Below, piece after piece: positions 31,770-38,762 of a stretch of DNA of 64,000 bases. The position numbers and the translations under genes were made by a program. The notes under the pieces are model-generated. The model worked only from the letters and a program-made list of their open reading frames with translations. It did not search any database and was not told where the DNA came from. Numbering within the stretch: position 1 is the stretch's first letter; every line of letters starts with the position of its first letter. This stretch comes from Cloacibacterium sp047601505 (GTDB taxonomy: Bacteria > Bacteroidota > Bacteroidia > Flavobacteriales > Weeksellaceae), in assembly GCF_047601505.1 (NCBI RefSeq), contig NZ_JASGJD010000001.1:1798001-1862000 (forward strand), in the 5' to 3' direction.

Positions 31770-34637
31770 TTACGGTTTTTCGTCCGTTAGTTCAAATCCC
31801 CAATCTTTGCCTTTTAGCGTAGAAGGAATCCCTCTGGTCATCCAAACTGGTGCTTTGGCATCTTTTAAATAATAATCAAAAAACTGTTGTTCACGAATTT
31901 GAATATCTTTTTTGTTTTGTCTTTTGGTCAGGTTATGGTCATCGTTATTGTAATTTAATAACCAAACTTTTTTGTCTAATCTGCGCAGTGCGGTAAACAT
32001 TTCTATCCCTTGATACCACGGCACAGCACCATCTTTGTCGTTACTCATAATTACCACTGGCGTAGTTACTTTATCCAAATGGAAAAGTGGAGAATTTTCT
32101 AAATACAATTCCGGAGCTTCCCAAAGTGTTTTCCCAATTCTGCTCTGACTTTTCTCGTACTGAAACTGACGATTCATACCTGTTGACCAACGGATTCCGC
32201 CATACGCTGAAGTCATATTTACCACAGGAGCGCCTGCCCAAGCTGCAGCATACATGTTGTTTTGAGTGATGAGGTAAGAAACTTGGTAACCACCCCAACT
32301 TTGCCCTTGTATTCCTATTTTATCTCCGTTTACCCAAGAATTTTTCTTTAAAGATTCAACTCCAGAATTAATGAATTCTACAGCAGATTTGCCAGGATGT
32401 CCGTCTTCATAAGAAATATCTGGTGTGAAAACCAAATAACCATTGCTTACAAAAAACGGAATGTTTAACCTTGATGGAGTAGGTGATGGCGCAATGTATC
32501 GGTTTAATCCGTCTGAAAGTTTTTCGTAGAAATATACAATCATTGGATATTTTTTATTGGGGTCAAAATCTTCTGGTTTGTACAAAATTCCTTTAGATTG
32601 ATAACCTTTTGGCGTTGTCCAAGAGATAAGTTCTGTAGTTCCCCAGTTGTATTGGTTTTGTTGAGCGTTGATGTTAGAAATTTTATTTTCAGTTTTGAAA
32701 TTGTCTGAAACATAAACATTTGGTGCTTCCTGATAGGTTTCTTTGGTATAAGAATACACTTCTGCATTTTTGGCTTTCACTAAGTTTCTATAGCCGTAGA
32801 AATCGCCCAATTGCAATTGTTCAGGATTTTTGGCAGTAGCAATCTTTGTCTTGAAAATTCCAGATTGTTTATTGTCTTCATTAAAAGCAAAAAGATACAT
32901 TTCTGCATTTCTATTGAAACTTCTAATGTCTTTATCGAGTTGATACGTGTCAAACGAAATCTTATTTTTCCTTCCGAAACCATTGGTAATGTTTTTCGGA
33001 GCAGTTTTTCCATCTAAATAGAATTCCCAAAAGTCGTATCTGTCTTTAATAATTACCGAAAAATCTTTGTCTGTAAATCCTTCCAAGCCATAAGAATTTG
33101 GATAATCTGGCATATCAAATTCTTCGTCTGTGAATTTTACTGCTAAACCTTTATTAAGTTGAGTGGTAGATTTTTTATCAACATTGTAAGCGTACCAATT
33201 GCCATCTTCTCTGTTAAAATAAACCATAAATTTCCCCAATGGCGAAGGGTAAATTCTTCCGTTCAGGTTTTTTAGAAATTCTGTAGCTTCTCCCGTTAAA
33301 TTATTTACGATATAATAGTTTTTCTTTTCAGCACCTGTCCATTGTGATTCTGCTCTGGAAGCATTGTTCGAAATTCCTAAAGAAAAGAGTTCATTTCCTT
33401 CATTAATTATGGCAATAGAATCCATTTCTGGGCGAGAAAGAGCGGTAAATGTTTCTGGTTTTTCTGTTTGAAGAACGGCATCGTAAGATTTTTTCAAATC
33501 TTTATTCAGATTTTTAAGCTGAATGGTTTTTAGATAATCATCTTTGTAGCTCCAAACATCTAAAATAGCGTGGTCGTTTGCAATAAGAGCGGTGTCTTTT
33601 GCGATTGGTTTTGGCGTAACACCGAAATAAAGTTGCTTTCCGTTTTTGCTGAAATTAGGTGCTTGATTTTCAGAAATCACCCAATCTTTCGGCATTTTGG
33701 GCGATTTTTGATTGAGAACGGCTTTCTTATTTTTAGAAAAATAGTATAAATTATAATCTTTTACCAAATCGTTTTCGGCAGAAGTAGTACCAGTTAACGC
33801 AAATTGAGTGGCAGATTTATCAAACGTTAATTGAGCAAAATCTCCTTCTTCTTCCAATAATTTATTGACAGCAAAATTTTCTAAATTCACCAAATTAACA
33901 CTTTGAAGTGCATATTTTTTTGGTTTAGATTTATCTTTTGGTTTGTCTTTTTCCTTGTCTTTTGGGTCTTTCTTTTCTTCTGGTTTTTGAGTTACAAAAG
34001 CCAATTGTTTACCGTTTTCGCTGAATTGATATTTTACTACATTTTGGAAACTTTGTTTCTGTCCGGTTGTTAAATTTATCACTACCAATTCAGATGGTTT
34101 TGCATTTTTGTCGTCATCATCTTTTGCATCATCTTTGTCATCATCTTTTGGAGAATCTGTAGATTTTTCTTTAAGATTTTCTAAGAGATATGCCACGAAA
34201 GAACCTCCTTTAAAAGGTGCTTTGTACGATTTTATATTGGCAATTTTTTCTATTTTGTTGTTCGAAAGATTTACCAAATAGAGAGAATCTTTAGCGAGTT
34301 TATCTTTTTTAAGTTTTTTATCTTTTACCGCTTTTATGTCTTTGTAGAAAGGTTTTACCGTAAAAATTGCAAATTTAGAATCGCTGGTTAAGAACAATTT
34401 GCTAGCTCTAGGAAATTTTTGTTGAGTTTTATTAATGGTAGAATATAAATAGAGATTTCCGTCTCCTTCTTGCGCATCTACATAATAACCAAGCCATTTT
34501 CCGTCATTAGAAATTAATCTGCTTCCTACAGATTCCCAAGCATCATAAACGCTGTGGTCTAAAGATTTTTTTTGAGCAGAAAAAAAATTAATAATGAGTA
34601 AAAAGGTACATAAAATAAGGGGTTTAAACTTCAGCAT
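31770..34637 (-). CDS. S9 family (prolyl oligopeptidase-like) secreted peptidase
   Basis: A 955-residue protein with a signal peptide (1-21, ending FFSAQ), a large beta-propeller-like N-terminal region and a C-terminal alpha/beta-hydrolase domain. The likely triad is Ser780 in GQSWGGYQ, Asp869 in NDKDGAVPW and His901 in DDHNLTK. Two unusual low-complexity insertions interrupt the propeller: Asp/Lys-rich residues 158-181 and Lys/Asp/Pro-rich residues 218-241. It probably degrades peptides in the periplasm for nutrition. It is the last gene of the minus-strand run from 37868, after a 67-bp gap. Confidence 0.92.
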   Translation of the reverse strand: MLKFKPLILCTFLLIINFFSAQKKSLDHSVYDAWESVGSRLISNDGKWLGYYVDAQEGDGNLYLYSTINKTQQKFPRASKLFLTSDSKFAIFTVKPFYKDIKAVKDKKLKKDKLAKDSLYLVNLSNNKIEKIANIKSYKAPFKGGSFVAYLLENLKEKSTDSPKDDDKDDAKDDDDKNAKPSELVVINLTTGQKQSFQNVVKYQFSENGKQLAFVTQKPEEKKDPKDKEKDKPKDKSKPKKYALQSVNLVNLENFAVNKLLEEEGDFAQLTFDKSATQFALTGTTSAENDLVKDYNLYYFSKNKKAVLNQKSPKMPKDWVISENQAPNFSKNGKQLYFGVTPKPIAKDTALIANDHAILDVWSYKDDYLKTIQLKNLNKDLKKSYDAVLQTEKPETFTALSRPEMDSIAIINEGNELFSLGISNNASRAESQWTGAEKKNYYIVNNLTGEATEFLKNLNGRIYPSPLGKFMVYFNREDGNWYAYNVDKKSTTQLNKGLAVKFTDEEFDMPDYPNSYGLEGFTDKDFSVIIKDRYDFWEFYLDGKTAPKNITNGFGRKNKISFDTYQLDKDIRSFNRNAEMYLFAFNEDNKQSGIFKTKIATAKNPEQLQLGDFYGYRNLVKAKNAEVYSYTKETYQEAPNVYVSDNFKTENKISNINAQQNQYNWGTTELISWTTPKGYQSKGILYKPEDFDPNKKYPMIVYFYEKLSDGLNRYIAPSPTPSRLNIPFFVSNGYLVFTPDISYEDGHPGKSAVEFINSGVESLKKNSWVNGDKIGIQGQSWGGYQVSYLITQNNMYAAAWAGAPVVNMTSAYGGIRWSTGMNRQFQYEKSQSRIGKTLWEAPELYLENSPLFHLDKVTTPVVIMSNDKDGAVPWYQGIEMFTALRRLDKKVWLLNYNNDDHNLTKRQNKKDIQIREQQFFDYYLKDAKAPVWMTRGIPSTLKGKDWGFELTDEKP

Positions 34638-34704
34638 AATACTATTTTTGAAAGATTATGCTATAAAAATAGGGAAAACTTATCTAAAATGATTAAAAAA
34701 TTAA

Positions 34705-35553
34705 TTATTTCTTCGCGAAAACAAATCTGTCGTTTCCAGATAAATCTTTTATCAAACGAGATTCTGAATAATTACTGAAAAGTTCTAGCGTTTCTTTTCC
34801 TAATTTTTGATTGATTTCTAAGAAAATCATTCCGTTTTCTTTTAAATATTTTTCTCCGTCTTTTGCAATTTTTTTATAGAAAATAAGTGCGTCAGAAGTA
34901 GGAGAGAAAAGAGCGATATTCGGTTCAAAACCTTTTACAGAATCTTCAATTTCTATGTTTTCTTCAATACCAATGTAAGGCGGATTAGAAATGATGATGT
35001 CGTAATTTTCTTCTAATTTTGTATTAAGATAATCTTGTTGAATAAATTGAATATTTGCTTGATGAAATTCTGCATTTTTTTTGGCAATTCCCAAAGCTTT
35101 TTCAGAAATATCAATTGCTGAAATTTCCGCATTTGGAAAAAATCTCTTCAAAGTAATTGGGATAATTCCCGAGCCAGTTCCAACATCAAGAATTTTAAAA
35201 TCTGGAATCTCGAATCTGGAATCTGGAATCTTATTAATTGCCAATTCTACCAATTCTTCGGTTTCTGGTCTTGGAATTAAGACATTTTCATCTACAAAAA
35301 ACTTTTTCCCGTAGAATTCTGTATGTCCTAAAATTTGTTGGTAAGGTTTGCCCGTTTTTAGTTCTTCGATAATTTCGTTCAATTCTTTTTCGTCACTTAT
35401 CAATAGCTCTTGGCTGGCAAATCTGCGTTGCTGAAAATTATCAAAACCAGTTTTTTCATACAAGAAAATAGAGTAGAGTTGGGCGCTTTCAGCATCATTG
35501 TAAATTCCCGAAAGTTCTTTTTTGAAATGTCTTTTAAATTCTAAAATCGTCAT
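34705..35553 (-). CDS. prmC: Peptide chain release factor N5-glutamine methyltransferase
   Basis: A 282-residue SAM-dependent methyltransferase that methylates the GGQ glutamine of release factors. The N-terminal helical domain ends with YQQILGHTEFYG (71-82), followed by VLIPRPETEEL, the SAM motif DVGTGSG (123-129) and the catalytic NPPY (190-193). Residues 107-119 (KIPDSRFEIPDFK) are encoded by an imperfect GAATCTGGAATC repeat and look like a small insertion between conserved blocks. It lies 25 bp after yaaA. Confidence 0.95.
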   Translation of the reverse strand: MTILEFKRHFKKELSGIYNDAESAQLYSIFLYEKTGFDNFQQRRFASQELLISDEKELNEIIEELKTGKPYQQILGHTEFYGKKFFVDENVLIPRPETEELVELAINKIPDSRFEIPDFKILDVGTGSGIIPITLKRFFPNAEISAIDISEKALGIAKKNAEFHQANIQFIQQDYLNTKLEENYDIIISNPPYIGIEENIEIEDSVKGFEPNIALFSPTSDALIFYKKIAKDGEKYLKENGMIFLEINQKLGKETLELFSNYSESRLIKDLSGNDRFVFAKK

Positions 35554-35578
35554 TTAATAAATTGAAAATTGTTTAAAA

Positions 35579-36340
35579 TTACCTTACAAAAACCAATTTG
35601 TTTTCGGTAGATTTTTCTTCGTTTATTAAGTATCCTTCCAGATTGAAAGCTTTTACATCATTTAATGTTTTGGCTTGAGTTTCGGCGCAAAATCTTGCAA
35701 CCAAACCTCTTGCGTGTTTGGTGTAAACAACAATGGTTTTTAGCTTTCCATCGGGCTGCATTTGGTAAAAATCAAAATCGATGATAGGATTGTTGAGTTT
35801 TTTTCGATTAATTACTTTTCCGTATTCGTTGCTGGCAAGATTAAGGATAATCTCATTTTTTTTCAATTCAGAGTTGAGTTGTTCTGTTACTTTGTCTTTC
35901 CAAAATTCGTAAAGATTTTTATAATTTTCAAATTCAAAATTTCTTCCCATTTCCAAGCGATAGAGCATTACTTTATCAGACGGTTTCAATAGACCATACA
36001 AGCCAGAAAGTATTCTGTGATTTTTTTGTAGATAATCTATTGCATTTTTATCAAGCGTTTTGGCATCAATTCCACGGTAAACTTCTCCTGTAAACGCAAA
36101 AAGTGCTGGACAAGATTCTTTGGCAGTTGGTTTAGGTTTCCACGCTTGGTTTCTTTGCCAGTTTTCGTCTGCCAATTTTGCAGAGATTTCCATGAGTTCT
36201 GATAAATATTTTGGAGATTTTTCTTTGAGGTAAGATTGTATAAAAGTTGCTTCTTGTATGAATTTTGGAGTGGTAGATTTCAATAATTCTGTAGAATTTT
36301 CTACATTCATCAATTTAGCAGGCGAAGTAATGATTTTCAT
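35579..36340 (-). CDS. yaaA: Peroxide stress protein YaaA (DUF328)
   Basis: A 253-residue cytoplasmic protein of normal YaaA length. Conserved blocks are PAKLMNVE near the start, ALFAFTGEVYRGIDAKTL, HRILSGLYGLLKPSDKVMLYRLEMG, and NLASNEYGKVINRKK. In E. coli, YaaA limits intracellular iron and DNA damage during H2O2 stress and binds DNA. It is in an apparent operon with prmC downstream; a structured intergenic element lies upstream (36440-36518). Confidence 0.95.
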   Translation of the reverse strand: MKIITSPAKLMNVENSTELLKSTTPKFIQEATFIQSYLKEKSPKYLSELMEISAKLADENWQRNQAWKPKPTAKESCPALFAFTGEVYRGIDAKTLDKNAIDYLQKNHRILSGLYGLLKPSDKVMLYRLEMGRNFEFENYKNLYEFWKDKVTEQLNSELKKNEIILNLASNEYGKVINRKKLNNPIIDFDFYQMQPDGKLKTIVVYTKHARGLVARFCAETQAKTLNDVKAFNLEGYLINEEKSTENKLVFVR

Positions 36341-36439
36341 GAAAATTTTAAATTATAAATTATAAATTTTAGATTTTGAAAGTTCAAAAATAAGACAAAT
36401 TTTGATTTTTGTCGACTATTTCTATGATAGACGGAACTT

Positions 36440-36518
36440 GCGCCCCGAGTTGAGTGGAACTCTTTTTGCGAAATGTAATGGAGCAAAAAAGTGGGAACGG
36501 AACGAAGAAATTGGCGCC
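36440..36518. other. Candidate structured intergenic element
   Basis: Outer pairing GCGCC (36440-36444) with GGCGC (36513-36517) encloses a second hairpin TCTTTTTGC (36461-36469)/GCAAAAAAG (36483-36491) and the motif GAGTTGAGTGGAAC. It resembles a recurrent flavobacterial intergenic sequence near gene ends. Its G+C content is higher than the surroundings. No open frame is conserved. Confidence 0.45.
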
Positions 36519-36546
36519 AAAGTTTTCGATTGTGTTCAGTCTGTTT

Positions 36547-37158
36547 TTACAAAATTCCTTTTCCTTCACGTAAAATTTCGGGTTCGCCACTTGTTAAATC
36601 TACAATGGTAGAAGCAACGTTGTCTCCGTAGCCAGAATCGATAACCAAATCTACCAAATGGTCGTATTTTTCGGCGATTAATTCGGGGTCTGTAGAATAT
36701 TCTATAATTTCGTCGTCATCTTTAATAGACGTAGAAGCGATAGGATGACCTAGTTTCTCTACAATTAATTGCGGAATTGGATGGTCTGGAACTCTAATTC
36801 CTACGGTTTTTTTGCCTTTGTAAGCCAAAGGAAGATTTTTGTTGGCATCTAAAATAAATGTAAAAGGCCCTGGTATTTTAGATTTTAGCAATCTAAAAGT
36901 TGAAGTTTCTATAGGTCTGGTAAATTCGGAAAGGTGGCTGAGATTGTTACAAATTATAGAAAATTGTGCTTTTTCTAGAGTTGTATGTTTTAATCTGGCG
37001 AGTTTTTCCATGGCTTTGATGTTGTTGATGTCGCAGCCCAAAGCATATACCGTATCTGATGGATAGATAATTAATCCGCCATCTTCAAGAGTTCTAATAA
37101 CCTCGCTTATGTAGTTTTCTTGAGGGTTTTCGGGGTATATTCTTAGAATTTTTGCCAT
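36547..37158 (-). CDS. Sua5/YciO/YrdC family protein, YciO-like
   Basis: A 203-residue RNA-binding-fold protein. It shows GGLIIYPSDTVYALGCDI near the start, then LLKSKIPGPFTFIL and KKTVGIRVPDHPI. These match the YciO subgroup closely. True TsaC/Sua5 proteins, which make threonylcarbamoyl-AMP for tRNA t6A, carry a KRxxxxP-type loop; here the region is KHTTLEKAQFSII. The usual automatic name L-threonylcarbamoyladenylate synthase is therefore uncertain. It lies 50 bp after the HAD gene. Confidence 0.88.
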   Translation of the reverse strand: MAKILRIYPENPQENYISEVIRTLEDGGLIIYPSDTVYALGCDINNIKAMEKLARLKHTTLEKAQFSIICNNLSHLSEFTRPIETSTFRLLKSKIPGPFTFILDANKNLPLAYKGKKTVGIRVPDHPIPQLIVEKLGHPIASTSIKDDDEIIEYSTDPELIAEKYDHLVDLVIDSGYGDNVASTIVDLTSGEPEILREGKGIL

Positions 37159-37208
37159 ATCTCAAATTTAGTGATTTTTAAATTTATTTAAGTGAAATTT
37201 GTTAAAAT

Positions 37209-37868
37209 TTATTCTAAAGCTATTTTAAGAATTTCTTCAGGCTGATGAATAATATATTTTGGATGGCAAGATTTTAATTCTTCTTCGGAACGGAATCCCC
37301 ATGTAACGCCTACAGCATCAATTTCTGCATTTTTTGCAGTGTTCATATCAACTGAAGTGTCGCCAATGTATAAAACCTCTTTTTTATCTGTGATGTTGCA
37401 AATTTTAAGAATATCCAAAACTATTGTAGCGTCAGGTTTTGGCAGATAGCCTTCTCGGTGTCCAAAAACCACGTCGAATTCTATTTCTGGGAAATAACTT
37501 TTTACAACTTCTAGTGTTGCTTCGTGATATTTATTAGATGCTACGGCAATTTTTATATTATTTTTCTTTAAATTTTTTAGAACATCTATAATTCCATTAT
37601 AAGGAGCAGTAAAATCTTTGTTGTGGTCGTTATAATAAGGAACAAAAATTTCTCTCACTTTTTTCACATATTCTGGAGTTTTATATTGCTCTGGTAATGC
37701 TCTTAGAAATAGTTTATCAATACCATTTCCTACAAAAATTTTATAGGCATCTTCTGGGTGAGTAGGGAAGTTTAATTTTTCTAAAGCTAGATTGGTTGCA
37801 TTTGCTAAGTCTGTAATGGTGTTTAAAAGAGTGCCGTCTAAATCAAAAATTACCAATTTTTTTGTCAT
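37209..37868 (-). CDS. HAD family hydrolase, phosphoglycolate phosphatase-like
   Basis: A 219-residue haloacid-dehalogenase phosphatase with a helical cap. The nucleophile is Asp9 and the acid Asp11 in FDLDGTLLNT; motif II is AVASNK, and motif IV is IGDTSVDMNTAKNA. It hydrolyses a small phosphate ester; phosphoglycolate is the customary guess but substrate cannot be read from sequence. It heads the minus-strand group running to 31770. Confidence 0.9.
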   Translation of the reverse strand: MTKKLVIFDLDGTLLNTITDLANATNLALEKLNFPTHPEDAYKIFVGNGIDKLFLRALPEQYKTPEYVKKVREIFVPYYNDHNKDFTAPYNGIIDVLKNLKKNNIKIAVASNKYHEATLEVVKSYFPEIEFDVVFGHREGYLPKPDATIVLDILKICNITDKKEVLYIGDTSVDMNTAKNAEIDAVGVTWGFRSEEELKSCHPKYIIHQPEEILKIALE

Positions 37869-38762
37869 TTTCTTTGTTTTTTGAAATAAAAAAGGAGAAT
37901 TATGTTTTGTTCACTTTTTATTTTGATGTGAGAATATATTTGAGTTTTAAATTTATATTTTATCTTTTTTAGTAATTGAAAATCAGTTGTTTTTGTTTTA
38001 TTTGTTTGATTTTCAATCTTTTAAAATTAATTGAAATACTCTTTAAAGTTGATGCAATAATACGTAATTCTTTTCTAATGAAAATTTGTAATCTTTACAA
38101 AGTAAAGTTTTATTAGTAATTTGAAAGGGAGTTTAGATTACATAAATGTTAATAATTTTTTATATTTCTTAATTTTCTGTCTCTTACATCGTGATAATGG
38201 TAATTTTTATAATCGTTTTTCTTTATGAAAATTAACAATTCTGAGTTGTTTTCTCTGTTTTTTAAGATACTATATTGTCAATTTACGATACTATATTATC
38301 TTAATTTGTTAATTTTTTCTAAATTTTTGGTTTTTCTTTACTTTAATTTTAACATTTTTTCAAATTTTCAAATTTTCAAATTTTCAAATTCTATATGGCG
38401 CTGTTTTACAGTGTTTTATTGTAGTTATTACTTATGGTTTTGTTGGTTCTTATTTTTGACTTATCATAATTTTTACCATAACTATTAATGATTCAATAAA
38501 ATGTTTGACTGCTAATTATCATTTTTTAGAAATAGAAATTTTATTTACTATTGAAGTACAAATTATCATAAAAGATAAGATAAGTCTAAAGGGTATTAAA
38601 AAGGACTTTTTTTTCTATAATAATTTGAAAATATTTTGATTTAAGATGCCTCGATTTGATTTATGTTATATAAGAGAATCAAAATAAAAACTTAATAATT
38701 TATTCATTTATAAAAGATGAATAATAATCATGGAACCAATTATTAACCAATATATTAAAATC
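37869..38762. other. Long A+T-rich region upstream of the SusC gene
   Basis: About 890 bp separates the divergent HAD and SusC genes. It is very A+T-rich and contains a 9-bp tandem repeat TTTTCAAAT (38357-38390). No protein-like frame, RNA or clear TAnnTTTG box was recognised in the last 150 bp. Given that the downstream genes form a utilization locus, this is where operators or promoters of the locus are expected. Confidence 0.5.

Noticed and set aside
38225..38488. 87-codon plus-strand frame in the SusC leader
   Set aside because: Composed of Phe/Tyr/Asn/Leu codons expected from A+T-rich DNA and the TTTTCAAAT repeat.
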